A DNA stretch of 64,000 nucleotides from Vampirovibrionales bacterium (GCA_016712355.1 JADJRF010000005.1:2170001-2234000), one strand, 5' to 3'; positions 1 to 7,548 are shown, counted from the first letter of the stretch. Numbers and translations: made by a program. Notes: generated by a model from the sequence alone, not told the origin.

Positions 1-369
1 GAACATCAGCGCGAGGCGGGGCGAAAGGAAGGATGCCTCAAAGAAGGATTCGGCGCGATCGTCCAGGGCCGTGGCGATGACTTCATATCCGTCGGTATGA
101 AGCTCGTCAAGACAGGCTTGCGTCGAGGTAAATGTCTTAAAGGTCAGCCACTTATTGGCTGATGCTGAGGTCGCCCGGCCCAATTTGCGTGGAGTAAAGG
201 GTTTCTCTTGATCAAAAATCAGCCGGACGTCCTGAAACCCGAATGCCTCGCAGCTTCTAAAGACGGCGGCGGCGTTATGCGGGTCATGGACGTCTTCAAT
301 GACGACGACGCCGCGCTGTCGGGCGGCGCTGACGCGGTGAATCAGCTCTTGGCGGCGTTCGGTGGGCAT
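1..369 (-). CDS. trmH: tRNA (guanosine-2'-O-)-methyltransferase TrmH, SpoU family (3' part outside window)
   Basis: The minus strand reads as the N-terminal half of a SpoU/TrmH-type RNA 2'-O-ribose methyltransferase, which methylates a tRNA guanosine using SAM. After about 20 residues the protein shows VVVIEDVHDPHNAAAVFRSC, which lines up with the E. coli TrmH 'MEQVHKPHN..AIIRT' segment, including the conserved N and R of the trefoil-knot (SPOUT) fold. It continues with a segment ending DDRAESFFEASF before the window edge. The ATG at 369 gives an N-terminus of the same length as E. coli TrmH; the frame stays open further upstream, so the start is tentative. The C-terminal knot that binds SAM lies outside the window. 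Confidence 0.8.
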   Translation of the reverse strand, partial: MPTERRQELIHRVSAARQRGVVVIEDVHDPHNAAAVFRSCEAFGFQDVRLIFDQEKPFTPRKLGRATSASANKWLTFKTFTSTQACLDELHTDGYEVIATALDDRAESFFEASFLSPRLALMF

Positions 370-465
370 GGCCTTATCGTCGCCCAAACCGGGGCGGCTC
401 GCAATAGGCGCATCACCGCTGTCGTGATAGTCTGAATACGATGGGCCTGAGGTCCGTCTGAGTTG

Positions 466-1242
466 ATGGGAGCTCTGGTAGATAAGGCGAGAGAAAAGGC
501 GATGACCGTCCCGACGACGCCCGGTGAAATTTCTGCCGCTTCGCGCGCTGCTGGCGCGGACGACGCTGCTGGCGCGGGGCTGGTCCTTGCGCCGGAGTAT
601 TATGAAACGGTTTATCCCAGCTACGATCGTCAGAACCCGCCCTATAAGTACGCCCACTATCTGGCGGAAATCCGGCGCTTTCGGCCCGTTTTTGGCTCGA
701 TTGGCGATATAGGCTGTGCGGATGGGCGTTTCCTGGAATACGTCCTCGATCAAGCTTCCCCGGAGCGGATTATCGGCGCGGACGTCAATGCGGCCGCCAT
801 TGATCGGGCTCGCACTCGACTGGGCCAGGACGACGCCCGCCGTCGCTGGGTGGTTGGCGGTCCGCAAGCGGCGGTCGGCGGTGAGACGGTCGATGTGCTC
901 ACGGCGCTGGACTGTCTGGAGCATATTGAATCGCTGGATGAGGCGTTGCAAGCCATTGATGCGCTTCTGTCGCCGGGTGGCCTTTTTATTGCGGTTGTTC
1001 CCGTCTACGATGGCCCTCTGGGGCCTCTGGTGCATTGGCTGGATCGCGATCCGACGCACGTTCACAAGTGCAGCCGGGCGTTTTGGCTGACGGCGTTGAG
1101 GTTGCATTTTGACGTATTGCGCTGGCATGGCATCTTGCGCTATCTCCTGCCGGCTGGGGGGCCGTATCTGCATGCGCCGACGCGTTGGGGGCGGGCCGTC
1201 ACGCCCGCGATTCTGATTGCGGCTCAGAAGCGCGGCCTTTAA
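466..1242 (+). CDS. Class I SAM-dependent methyltransferase
   Basis: 258 residues with a Rossmann-type methyltransferase core. Motif I is IGDIGCADGRFLEY (about residues 79-92), the acidic end of strand 2 is GADVNAAA, and motif III/IV is DVLTALDCLEHIESL followed by LSPGGLFIAVVP, as in methyltransferases of the UbiE/Coq5 and Methyltransf_11/12 type. The substrate cannot be read from sequence. A phrase near the end (DPTHVHKCSRAFWL) resembles 'DPTHVRxFS' seen in methyltransferases linked to polysaccharide or lipid modification. The start is ATG 466; TTG 463 and ATG 502 (just after a purine stretch) are alternatives. It is divergent from trmH and followed by repeat-rich non-coding DNA. Confidence 0.75.
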   Translation: MGALVDKAREKAMTVPTTPGEISAASRAAGADDAAGAGLVLAPEYYETVYPSYDRQNPPYKYAHYLAEIRRFRPVFGSIGDIGCADGRFLEYVLDQASPERIIGADVNAAAIDRARTRLGQDDARRRWVVGGPQAAVGGETVDVLTALDCLEHIESLDEALQAIDALLSPGGLFIAVVPVYDGPLGPLVHWLDRDPTHVHKCSRAFWLTALRLHFDVLRWHGILRYLLPAGGPYLHAPTRWGRAVTPAILIAAQKRGL

Positions 1243-1266
1243 AGGGGATTTTGGCAGGATCCGCTC

Positions 1267-1348
1267 ATTGGGTCCGCCCCTCGGGGGCCGTTCCCGCCCC
1301 CGAACCCCCACCCTATCTTAATTTGAGGGTTTCACCCTCAGGACCCGG
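1267..1348. repeat. GC-rich direct repeat, copy 1, with internal hairpin
   Basis: Runs from 'attgggtccgcc' to 'ctcaggacccg' and recurs 132 bp downstream. It contains a perfect 6-bp stem, GAGGGT/ACCCTC, around a 3-nt loop at 1325-1339, and a G/C palindromic section (ctcgggggcc). It is not inside a gene. Confidence 0.75.
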
Positions 1349-1398
1349 CTTGCCGCTTGAGGGCGTTGCTGGGGGGTAGGGATGGGGCGGATCGGGTT

Positions 1399-1480
1399 AT
1401 TGGGTCCGCCTCTCGGGGGCCGTTCCCGCCCCCGGGCCCCCACCCTGTTCTTGCTTGAGGATTTCACCCTCAGGACCCGC
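1399..1480. repeat. GC-rich direct repeat, copy 2
   Basis: Same sequence as copy 1 with a constant 132-bp offset and scattered substitutions. The internal hairpin (1457-1471) has lost one base pair (gagga instead of gaggg). Both ends of the match keep the same register, so the two copies arose by duplication. Confidence 0.75.
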
Positions 1481-1525
1481 TTTAACCCCTGTCGGGTTTG
1501 CCTGTATTCAGGAGAGCGCGCAGGA

Positions 1526-1595
1526 ACCCTGTCCTGATTAGGGGGGCTTCACTCCCAAGACCTGCTCCAGAGTCGGGCTGCGTTTGCCTGGATTC
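1526..1595. repeat. Decayed third copy of the repeat
   Basis: The segment 'ccctgtcctgattagggg' followed by 'cttcactcccaagacctgct' follows the layout of the hairpin half of copies 1 and 2 with many substitutions. A second shared piece, 'gtcggg..tttgcctg.attc', follows copy 2 (1491-1509) and copy 3 (1572-1595), so the copies are related over more than the hairpin. Confidence 0.45.
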
Positions 1596-1705
1596 CTGAC
1601 GTGGCGCAAAAATCCTGCTAGCACAAAAATCCTTGAGAAGGTTTTATCCCACTGACACAGAGATTATCCTCTCATTCAGCCCCTCTTCTCAGGAGATTCG
1701 CCTTT

Positions 1706-2011
1706 ATGGGAATGATGCCACCCCCCATGACGGGATACCCGTCCACGTCCCCGTCTTTTCCCTCTAATCAAGCGCCCGCGCAGTTTTATCCTACTGGAGC
1801 CGGGTCTTATCCGTCCGGCACGGCTGGACTGGATTCTACGCGCTTTGGCGCCGGTGATGCGCCCCCTCGCGCAGGACAACCCCGCTTTGGCTGCCTGGGC
1901 GGCGGCATTGGCGAAATCATTGCCGGTTGCTGCGGGTGCTGCGCCATTCCCATCGCCCTCATCGCAGGCGGGGTGAGTTGGGCTATGTGGAAGATGGGCC
2001 GAAAAGCCTAG
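1706..2011 (+). CDS. Small Pro/Ser/Gly-rich protein with C-terminal membrane segment
   Basis: 101 residues, family not recognised. The N-terminal two thirds are low-complexity Pro/Ser/Gly/Thr-rich (MGMMPPPMTGYPSTSPS). The C-terminus is a Cys/Gly-rich hydrophobic stretch, IIAGCCGCCAIPIALIAGG, followed by a basic end (KMGRKA), which suggests one membrane-spanning helix with the tail inside. The start has a good Shine-Dalgarno (aggaga) about 10 bases upstream. Its style resembles other compositionally biased small proteins in this window (3732-4961, 51538-52152). Confidence 0.6.
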   Translation: MGMMPPPMTGYPSTSPSFPSNQAPAQFYPTGAGSYPSGTAGLDSTRFGAGDAPPRAGQPRFGCLGGGIGEIIAGCCGCCAIPIALIAGGVSWAMWKMGRKA

Positions 2012-2051
2012 TCCGGGAAAATCACCCGGAGCAAATTAAAGGACGCTTACG

Positions 2052-2170
2052 ATGATGCATTCGATTACCTCCTTAAGACCCGTCATCTCAAGGCCTTCCA
2101 GCGTTTCCGGCGCAAAACCCCATTTTTGCGGCACGGGCTGTGGTTGCGCAAAACCCGCTTCGACTCAATA
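2052..2170 (+). CDS. Possible 39-residue peptide upstream of the YidD-like gene
   Basis: A short frame starts at ATG 2052 with an 'aaaggacg' Shine-Dalgarno 6-8 bases before it, and ends at TAA 2170, 39 bases before the YidD-like start. The peptide is Ser/Pro-rich with a Cys-rich end (CGTGCGCAKPASTQ). No family is recognised. It could be a leader peptide, a real small protein or a chance frame; the ribosome site is the main support. Confidence 0.3.
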
Positions 2171-2209
2171 ACGCCTGCGGGAGAGAGCGGGACAGAGAGG
2201 TCAGCCTTC

Positions 2210-2764
2210 ATGAGTCTAATCGCATCCTCACCGGCAATCACCCCGACATTCGGGGGGGCAGCCGCGCCCGTGAGGACGGCGTATGCGAGTTCCCCCGCCT
2301 CCCAAACCGAAGGGGATTCGTTTGCGGGAGCGGCGACCCGCCTAGCGCCCGAGCGTCAGAAGCCATCGCTGATCCGCCGGGCTTTTCTCGCGCCGATTAA
2401 CGCGTATCAGTGGATCACGCAAAACACGATCTACCGCTGGATGGGCAATCGCGGCTTTGACCTGTGCCTATACCGTAAAAACGGCATGTTCAGCTGTTCG
2501 GAATATACCAAGCTCGCCATCGGCGAATACGGTCCGCTCAAGGGGATTTGGGCGGGCGCCAAACGCATTGTGTCGTGTAATCCGCTGACGGCCTGGCAGG
2601 TAGAAAAGTTATCCAGGCCGTTGTGGGATCCCATCGAAGTGCATGGGTCTTACGCTGAGGCGCGCGGCGCGCGGCCCGATTTTCTCAAGCGCACGCGTCG
2701 CGGCCGCTGGTTCACCGACAATATCAGTCCCACGGGCGAGCCGACCAGCCGCGCCCGAGCCTGA
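2210..2764 (+). CDS. yidD: YidD-like membrane protein insertion efficiency factor with long N-terminal extension
   Basis: 184 residues. Residues 94-135 carry the YidD (DUF37) pattern: FSCSEYTKLAIGEYGPLKGI, then the segment around residues 117-126 ending VSCNPL, matching 'PSCSEYA..AL...G..KG.....RI.RC.P' with the conserved C-S-x-Y and the later Cys-x-Pro. YidD helps YidC/Sec insert membrane proteins and sits at the inner membrane through an amphipathic helix. Typical YidD has about 70-90 residues; here an extra Ala/Ser-rich tail of about 60 residues precedes it, and there is a basic extension after it. The gene is away from rpmH-rnpA-yidC. ATG 2210 is preceded by 'agagagg'; the frame is open upstream to 2126. 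Confidence 0.65.
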   Translation: MSLIASSPAITPTFGGAAAPVRTAYASSPASQTEGDSFAGAATRLAPERQKPSLIRRAFLAPINAYQWITQNTIYRWMGNRGFDLCLYRKNGMFSCSEYTKLAIGEYGPLKGIWAGAKRIVSCNPLTAWQVEKLSRPLWDPIEVHGSYAEARGARPDFLKRTRRGRWFTDNISPTGEPTSRARA

Positions 2765-3185
2765 GCGACCTGCGATCAAAAATCGGTCGCCCAGAGGTTC
2801 TGGACGCGAATGCCTTGATAAATTCAAAAACATCAGGCATAATTTCCATTGAGCAAATCCCCCGGATGTGACCGATCCATTTATTCTCTACATGAACGCC
2901 TCTGGGAGTCCGACTCGAATCTGGCGACAAAGTATACCAGCCGAATGCGTAGCTGGAAACGGCGCTCGTCACGGAGGACACCCCCCTGTTGAAAAACAGG
3001 AGCAATAAACTGTCGGTCACGCCAAAATCCGGGGGGTTGCTTATTTTGACCAGAGCGCGCTCTTAAGGGGCGGGCTTTTGTGTTTCCTGTTAAATTTTAA
3101 TGCGATAAATTTTGACAATCTCCTCGCGCCGCCCCATAATAAAACCGTCTGCGTTTTGATTGCGTTGAGAGGAGATACGGATTTT
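2765..3185. other. 421-bp intergenic region with hairpins and a promoter
   Basis: No gene is seen. It holds a tight hairpin, CCTGTT-GAAA-AACAGG, at 2985-3000 without a good T-tract, a palindrome GAGCGCGCTC near 3053-3062, and the strong promoter for the hemerythrin gene at 3112-3140. Confidence 0.6.
3112..3140 (+). promoter_or_regulatory. Sigma-70-type promoter of the hemerythrin gene
   Basis: TTGACA (3112-3117), 17-bp spacer, CATAAT (3135-3140). This is a perfect -35 and a near-consensus -10 at optimal spacing, about 45 bp before the ATG at 3186. Confidence 0.75.
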
Positions 3186-3635
3186 ATGGACGCTTTTAAA
3201 TTATTGAAAACCGATCACGACCAAACCAAAGAAAAATTCAAAGTCCTGCTGGAGCAGGATCCTATTGATCGCAAAGCCGTCAAAGATCTGTGCAAGGGCT
3301 GGAAATTGCATATGGAAGCGGAAGAAAAATTCGTTTATCCGCCTCTGAAAAAAATTAAATCGACTGAAGATAAAAGTGAAGAGGGCGAACTCGAACACGA
3401 TGAAGCCCAAACCTATATGGACGCCTTAACGGACGACGACGATATGGAAGAGATGGCGTATAAAGTAAAACTGGAAATGCTCCATCTGGCCGTTGAGCAC
3501 CATATCGAGGAAGAAGAGCAGGATTTATTCCCGCTGGCGCGCAAGGCGCTTTCTAAAGAGCAGATTGAAGAAATGACGAAAAAAGTCGAACCCCTGCTCG
3601 AAAAAAGCCTGAAACTGTCCGCCGTTAAAAAATAA
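3186..3635 (+). CDS. Hemerythrin-domain (HHE) protein
   Basis: 149 residues, a four-helix hemerythrin-like protein expected to bind a di-iron centre and to sense or carry O2 or NO in the cytoplasm. Candidate ligands are H11 (TDHDQ), H42 and E46 (LHMEAEE..YPPL), H71 (ELEHDEA) and H100/H105/H106 with E110 (LHLAVEHHIEEEEQDLFP), the normal spacing of HHE repeats. The start ATG 3186 follows 'aggagat' and fits the family N-terminus; the frame is open upstream to 3078. It is monocistronic, with its own promoter and a strong terminator. The coding sequence is rich in Lys and Glu and locally lower in G+C. Confidence 0.85.
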   Translation: MDAFKLLKTDHDQTKEKFKVLLEQDPIDRKAVKDLCKGWKLHMEAEEKFVYPPLKKIKSTEDKSEEGELEHDEAQTYMDALTDDDDMEEMAYKVKLEMLHLAVEHHIEEEEQDLFPLARKALSKEQIEEMTKKVEPLLEKSLKLSAVKK

Positions 3636-3664
3636 GACGCTCCGACTTTTTAGCGATTAATTGA

Positions 3665-3694
3665 AAAAGCCGACGCCTTAAAACGTCGGCTTTT
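3665..3694. terminator. Bidirectional intrinsic terminator
   Basis: An 11-bp stem, AAAAGCCGACG/CGTCGGCTTTT, with an 8-nt loop. T-runs on both strands serve the hemerythrin gene and the convergent GDPHF protein gene. Confidence 0.8.
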
Positions 3695-3731
3695 GCGTAT
3701 TGAATTATTTATCCGGGCTTCAGACGAAACG

Positions 3732-4961
3732 CTAGCGAGCGCTCTGGAAACGATTAAACGGACTGGCAAAGGCCGTATCGAAAAGCCCATTGGTTTCGTA
3801 TTGTTTATAGGTTTCTTTATCGCCTTTTTCGCTACGAACAAATTTACCGGTATTGGGATCGCGCTGGGCCGTGTCGATTGCGCCGCCGCCCTGAGCCCCG
3901 CCGCCCTCGTCGCCGTTACGGGCCTTGCCGTCGCCATCGACAAGCTGACCCCAGAGGCCATGAGGCGCAACGCCGTCTGCGCCCGCATTTGTGGCTTTAA
4001 TATCGTGGTCAAGATATTCGCCATTGCTGGACAGCGTGACGTCATATTCTGACGTCGAGAGATTCAGCTTGCCGTCCTTGAGCGAGGCGCGCGCGCCGCC
4101 GCCGAGATCGTAATCGCCGTCGCTGACCTGCTTGCCGTTAATGGTGAGTTTCTTATTCACGTCAAAGGCGACTTGAGAGTCTCCGGCCGTGAGTCCGGCT
4201 CTGGAAATAATGGTTTTTAATTCGCGGCCGTCCTTGCCGTCAAAGTTTTTCCAGACGCCAAATTCCGCGTTAAATTGCAGGCCCTTGTCGCTGAGAATAT
4301 TATAGGTTTTACCGACTTCGCCCATCACGTCGAATTTACCGCCGTCCGGGTCCACAAAGTGAGGGTCGCCCCAAATCCGGCCAGAACCGTTTAAGTCGTC
4401 GAGAGCGCCCGCGTTGAGAGATGACGGAACCTGCTGCCCTGTCAGCGGATCGGTATAAGCCGTGTTGGGCAAGCCGCTTGCGCCGCCGGAAGAGAACATA
4501 CTCATCATGCGGGTCATCATCTGCATAATCATGCCGACCAGCGGGGCCAGTCCGCCGGAATTCTGGTACATCGGCTGCGGACAGCAGGGCGCATACGGCT
4601 GGTAACTCGAAATCGGCGTCGACATGGCCAGCGGCTGCTGAAAAACCGGTTGACTCATCATCGGCTGTTGTTGGTATGGCGACTGAATAATCACCTGTTG
4701 CGGCGATTGCATCCAGATTTGCGGCGCGGGGGCTGGCTGCGTCATGCAAGGCTGCTGCTGAATCGGCGGCGCCATCATGCAAGGCGGCGGCGCGGGCGGA
4801 AGCATCACGGGAGGCGACGGCGCAGCGTAGGTATTTTGCTGATTGACGATATTCTGGCTGACGCTAAAATAACTGCCGGGCGCAGCCCCTCCCGTATAAA
4901 TCCCATACGGCGGCTGGCCGAATAATCCGTTTGCGCCATTTTGAAAAGGCTGCGAAACCAT
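3732..4961 (-). CDS. Pro/Gln-rich protein with von Willebrand D-like 'GDPHF' domain
   Basis: 409 residues. The first about 180 are low-complexity Pro/Gln/Met-rich with repeated 'QQP', 'PPP' and 'PCM/PCC' elements, probably extended or surface-exposed. Then comes RIWGDPHFVDPDGGKFDVMG, a GDPH-x-DG-x-FD signature as in vWD-type and DUF1521 domains, followed by a beta-rich stretch (YNILSDKGLQFNAEF...TIISRAG...KLTINGKQV...GLWGQL). The C-terminus (DGDGKARNGDEGGG) is acidic and Gly-rich and could bind calcium. No signal peptide is visible. The start ATG 4961 has 'gggagga' upstream; the frame is open to 5027. An extracellular or envelope role is inferred. No partner gene is evident. Confidence 0.65.
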   Translation of the reverse strand: MVSQPFQNGANGLFGQPPYGIYTGGAAPGSYFSVSQNIVNQQNTYAAPSPPVMLPPAPPPCMMAPPIQQQPCMTQPAPAPQIWMQSPQQVIIQSPYQQQPMMSQPVFQQPLAMSTPISSYQPYAPCCPQPMYQNSGGLAPLVGMIMQMMTRMMSMFSSGGASGLPNTAYTDPLTGQQVPSSLNAGALDDLNGSGRIWGDPHFVDPDGGKFDVMGEVGKTYNILSDKGLQFNAEFGVWKNFDGKDGRELKTIISRAGLTAGDSQVAFDVNKKLTINGKQVSDGDYDLGGGARASLKDGKLNLSTSEYDVTLSSNGEYLDHDIKATNAGADGVAPHGLWGQLVDGDGKARNGDEGGGAQGGGAIDTAQRDPNTGKFVRSEKGDKETYKQYETNGLFDTAFASPFNRFQSAR

Positions 4962-5054
4962 TGCGCGTATCCTCCCAATCCGTTGCGCCACGCCGGTAGC
5001 GGCAAAAGGCTTTTTAATTCTCCACACAAACCCTGACTTCAGACGAGTTCAGAC

Positions 5055-5088
5055 ATTACACACAGAAATAAAAACAATCATGTGTAAT
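5055..5088. promoter_or_regulatory. Inverted repeat in divergent intergenic region
   Basis: ATTACACA (5055-5062) and TGTGTAAT (5081-5088), an exact 8-bp inverted repeat with an A-rich 18-bp centre, between two divergently read genes. It could be an operator; no T-tract follows, so a terminator is unlikely. Confidence 0.35.
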
Positions 5089-5239
5089 TAATTGCCTTTT
5101 AGCGGGCAAGGGTTACGTTTTGTTACGTCTTTCGCGTGGCTGGCGCCTGTTTTACGCGCCGTAACACGCGCAAATCCGACAGATTGGGCGAATTCTGTTA
5201 AAATCAGAAAAAGTTTAGCCTTTGAGAGTTGGCGCGCTT

Positions 5240-5851
5240 ATGAAACAGGGTCTTTCTCCTGCCGCAAACCGGCGGACGATTATTCAAACGGTGGTCACGA
5301 TGGCGTTGGCCATCCTGGCGGCCTGGGGTTTATGGGCGATGTTTGGCGGGCATCCCAACGCGGGCCCGGATACGCCGCCGCCCGGCGGTGACGCGCCCGA
5401 CGGTCCGCCCTCAGCTGAACGCCCTCTTAATAAGGCGGTTATTTACTTTAATAAGAGCCAGGGGGCCTCTGTTGCGCTGGAAGGCGTCGTACGCGCCATT
5501 CCACCCGCTGAAAAAGCGCAACCGCTGACGTTCGCCCTCTCCCAACTGCTCAAAGGGCCTGAAACGCAAGAAACAGCGGACGGTTATTTCAGCGAGATCC
5601 CGAAAGGAACGCGCCTGTTATCGGTTCGGCAGAGTCAGGGACGCTACCGGGTGAATCTGTCACAACAATTTACCGCAGGCGGCGGTTCAAGCAGCATGCA
5701 GCAGCGCATGAAGCAGCTTCAGCAAACGATTCTGGGCGTGGAGAAGCGCGTTCCTGTGTTTGTGGATATTGAAGGCAAGCAGCTTGACGTACTCGGCGGC
5801 GAAGGCGTCGTCGTGCAAGAACCCCTTAATGCGGCGGGCGTTCAGCCCTAA
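5240..5851 (+). CDS. GerMN-domain exported or membrane-anchored protein
   Basis: 203 residues. The N-terminus has one membrane segment (IIQTVVTMALAILAAWGLWA), then a Pro/Gly linker (GPDTPPPGGDAPDGPPSAER). A GerMN-type domain follows: KAVIYFNKSQG, LTFALSQLLKGPETQE, FSEIPKGTRLLSV and YRVNLSQQF, matching the family pattern 'YF....G.L..E.R.....P..AL..LL.GP.......IP.GT.v..v.......vdls..f'. GerMN domains occur in spore germination protein GerM and, outside sporeformers, in periplasmic peptidoglycan-associated proteins; no catalytic activity is established. ATG 5240 was chosen because the upstream TTG has no ribosome site. It is convergent with the pseudouridine synthase gene. Confidence 0.75.
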   Translation: MKQGLSPAANRRTIIQTVVTMALAILAAWGLWAMFGGHPNAGPDTPPPGGDAPDGPPSAERPLNKAVIYFNKSQGASVALEGVVRAIPPAEKAQPLTFALSQLLKGPETQETADGYFSEIPKGTRLLSVRQSQGRYRVNLSQQFTAGGGSSSMQQRMKQLQQTILGVEKRVPVFVDIEGKQLDVLGGEGVVVQEPLNAAGVQP

Positions 5852-5862
5852 AAAGACGGCTT

Positions 5863-6648
5863 TCAGGCTTGAGAAGGCTTTTGAACCGCCTGAAAAGCCT
5901 TTTGCAGCCTCTGCACCTCTTGCCGGGAAAGTGCGCGAACGTCGCCCGTCGCAAGCGCGCCCAATTTAACGGGACCGACGGCCACCCGCTTCAGCGCGGC
6001 GACGTTATAGCCCAAGGCCTGCGCCATACGCCGAATCTGGCGGTTGTAGCCAGTCACCAGCGTTAAAGCGAGCGTGTCAGGACCCAGACGTTCCGCCCGC
6101 TCAGCCCGCGCCAGCCGGCCTTCAGGGGCCAGCGGGACGCCCTGGCGAAACAAGACGGCCAAGTCGGAGGGAACCGCGCGATCGAAGGTCACGCGATACT
6201 GTTTTTCGACGTGAAAGCGCGGATGCGTCAGCCGGTAAATGAAATCGCCGTCGTTGCTTAAAATCAGCAGGCCGCTGCTTTGGCGATCGAGTCGGCCGGC
6301 AGGATCGCAGTCCTGGCACTCGGGCGGCAGGCAATCGTAGATAGTCCGGCGGTCTCGTTCGTCACGTCGCGTCGTTACTACGCCCAGCGGCTTATGGAAA
6401 GCCCAGTACGTCCGCGCGACGGCCGAAGCGGCGTCCGTCGCCAGCAACGCGCCATCTACAAAAACGCGATCCACGGCCGGATGGATTTTATCGCCCAGAG
6501 CGGCCGGAAGTCCGTCATTGACGCGAACGCGCCCGGCGGAGATCCACGCATCGGCCTCGCGACGAGAGCAGACGCCGGTATCGGCCAGCCATTTGTTGAG
6601 ACGAATCGCAGGGGCTTGAGAACCGGGTATCTTCCGATCAGCGGGCAT
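5863..6648 (-). CDS. Pseudouridine synthase, RsuA/RluB/RluE/RluF family
   Basis: 261 residues. An N-terminal S4 RNA-binding domain (RLNKWLADTGVCSRREADAW, residues about 16-35) is followed by the catalytic domain with PAGRLDRQSSGLLILSNDGD; the Asp of GRLD is the catalytic residue. Later motifs are EKQYRV and the conserved end NRQIRRMAQALG. It isomerises a uridine in 16S or 23S rRNA to pseudouridine. Which member it is (RsuA, RluB, RluE or RluF) cannot be fixed by eye. Its ATG shares a base with the stop of the upstream gene (TAATG), so the two are translationally coupled. Confidence 0.85.
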   Translation of the reverse strand: MPADRKIPGSQAPAIRLNKWLADTGVCSRREADAWISAGRVRVNDGLPAALGDKIHPAVDRVFVDGALLATDAASAVARTYWAFHKPLGVVTTRRDERDRRTIYDCLPPECQDCDPAGRLDRQSSGLLILSNDGDFIYRLTHPRFHVEKQYRVTFDRAVPSDLAVLFRQGVPLAPEGRLARAERAERLGPDTLALTLVTGYNRQIRRMAQALGYNVAALKRVAVGPVKLGALATGDVRALSRQEVQRLQKAFQAVQKPSQA

Positions 6649-7217
6649 TAGCGCACAGGCTGCTGACGGCCGCGAATCAGGCGAAGAGAGGGCTTTTCGC
6701 CGCACGAGGACGTCGCGCGACGGCGCAAAACCGGCAGGCGGCGACGGGTCGCGGTCGGCGCCAGAGCCGGGAATTCTTCCTGAGCCGCAAACAGCGACAA
6801 TTGACGGCTGTCGGCATGGGCGACATCACAGCCGAAAGTCCGCGCAAGCGCCACGGCGGCCTCATAATCCTGTTGCCCGAAAATGGGCCATCCGCCGCGA
6901 ACCTCGTCGCCGACGCGGATCTCAACACGATCGCCGAAAAACAGAAAGCGCCGGGGCTGGGACGCCGCTTGCGCAAAACGCAGCAGAACCCGTTCCATGG
7001 CCATCTCCGCGTTAATATCGAGGCGCTTCATGGCAATTAACAGGCGGGCGAAGGTTTCTTCAAGACATACTTGTGTCTGCGGCAGGTGGTCGGCCTCGAA
7101 TGCGCGAATGGCCTCCACCAGCGTTTGAGAAACGCAGGCAAGCGCTTGCTGGGCCGTTTCCGGCGGCGGATCGGGCAGGCTGCGCCACAGGGCGCGTTGC
7201 AGGGCTTCAAGATTCAT
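6648..7217 (-). CDS. Uncharacterised protein, faint MazG-like N-terminal helical part
   Basis: 189 residues. The first about 85 are helical with the phrase LEETFARLLIAMKRLDINAE followed by an acidic/basic helix, which faintly recalls the E..D.L......G.D MazG-like pyrophosphohydrolase fold; without the EExxE pattern this is not convincing. A middle beta-type segment (RRFLFFGDRVEIRVGDEVRG) may be a small domain. The C-terminal about 50 residues are Arg-rich and low complexity (RRRLPVLRRRATSS). It is coupled by TAATG to the pseudouridine synthase, suggesting co-expression. The function is unknown. Confidence 0.6.
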   Translation of the reverse strand: MNLEALQRALWRSLPDPPPETAQQALACVSQTLVEAIRAFEADHLPQTQVCLEETFARLLIAMKRLDINAEMAMERVLLRFAQAASQPRRFLFFGDRVEIRVGDEVRGGWPIFGQQDYEAAVALARTFGCDVAHADSRQLSLFAAQEEFPALAPTATRRRLPVLRRRATSSCGEKPSLRLIRGRQQPVR

Positions 7218-7299
7218 GAGAAGGGATCCTGTCTCGCGGAAGGTTATGCTATTCTAGCGGAATCGCGCCGTTGGCCGAGTTTCAATTTGTTACGCCCCT

Positions 7300-7383
7300 G
7301 CCCGAGTGGCGGAATGGTAGACGCAAGCGACTTAAAATCGCTCGGTTCAAAAGACTGTGCCGGTTCAAGTCCGGCCTCGGGCA
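7300..7383 (+). tRNA. tRNA-Leu (anticodon UAA)
   Basis: Acceptor GCCCGAG (7300-7306) pairs with CTCGGGC (7376-7382), with discriminator A7383. The anticodon stem-loop is GCGAC-TTAAAAT-region with anticodon TAA. There is a long variable arm (CGGTTCAAAAGACTGTGCC region) typical of class II tRNA-Leu, then a T-loop GTTCAAGTCC. CCA is not encoded. Confidence 0.9.
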
Positions 7384-7548
7384 AATTTCACTGGATAGAG
7401 ACTGGCGCAAGCGGTGAGCGGCGCCTGACACGGCATCAGGGCAAGGCAATTCACCCGCGTTCAGCGATCGCGCGCGCGGGCAAAATAGACATAATTTGTT
7501 ACAATTATCGACAGTTGTAACATTTTATAAAACACGCCCTTAAAAGCG

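Larger units (their letters stand above)
1243..1705. other. 463-bp intergenic region filled with degenerate GC-rich repeats
   Basis: No credible gene is seen between the methyltransferase stop and the next small gene. The region holds two good and one decayed copy of a GC-rich repeat (annotated separately). Its right end is more A/T-rich and carries the Shine-Dalgarno 'aggagatt' for the gene at 1706. Two short direct repeats 'aaaaatcct' lie near 1608-1633. Confidence 0.7.

Noticed and set aside
1243..1705. CRISPR array
   Set aside because: Only two to three copies with unequal, decayed sequence and no regular spacers; it is a repeat field, not a CRISPR array.
7071..7520. Plus-strand long frame across tRNA-Leu
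   Set aside because: It overlaps the tRNA-Leu gene and the antisense of the 6648-7217 gene; no coding signature.
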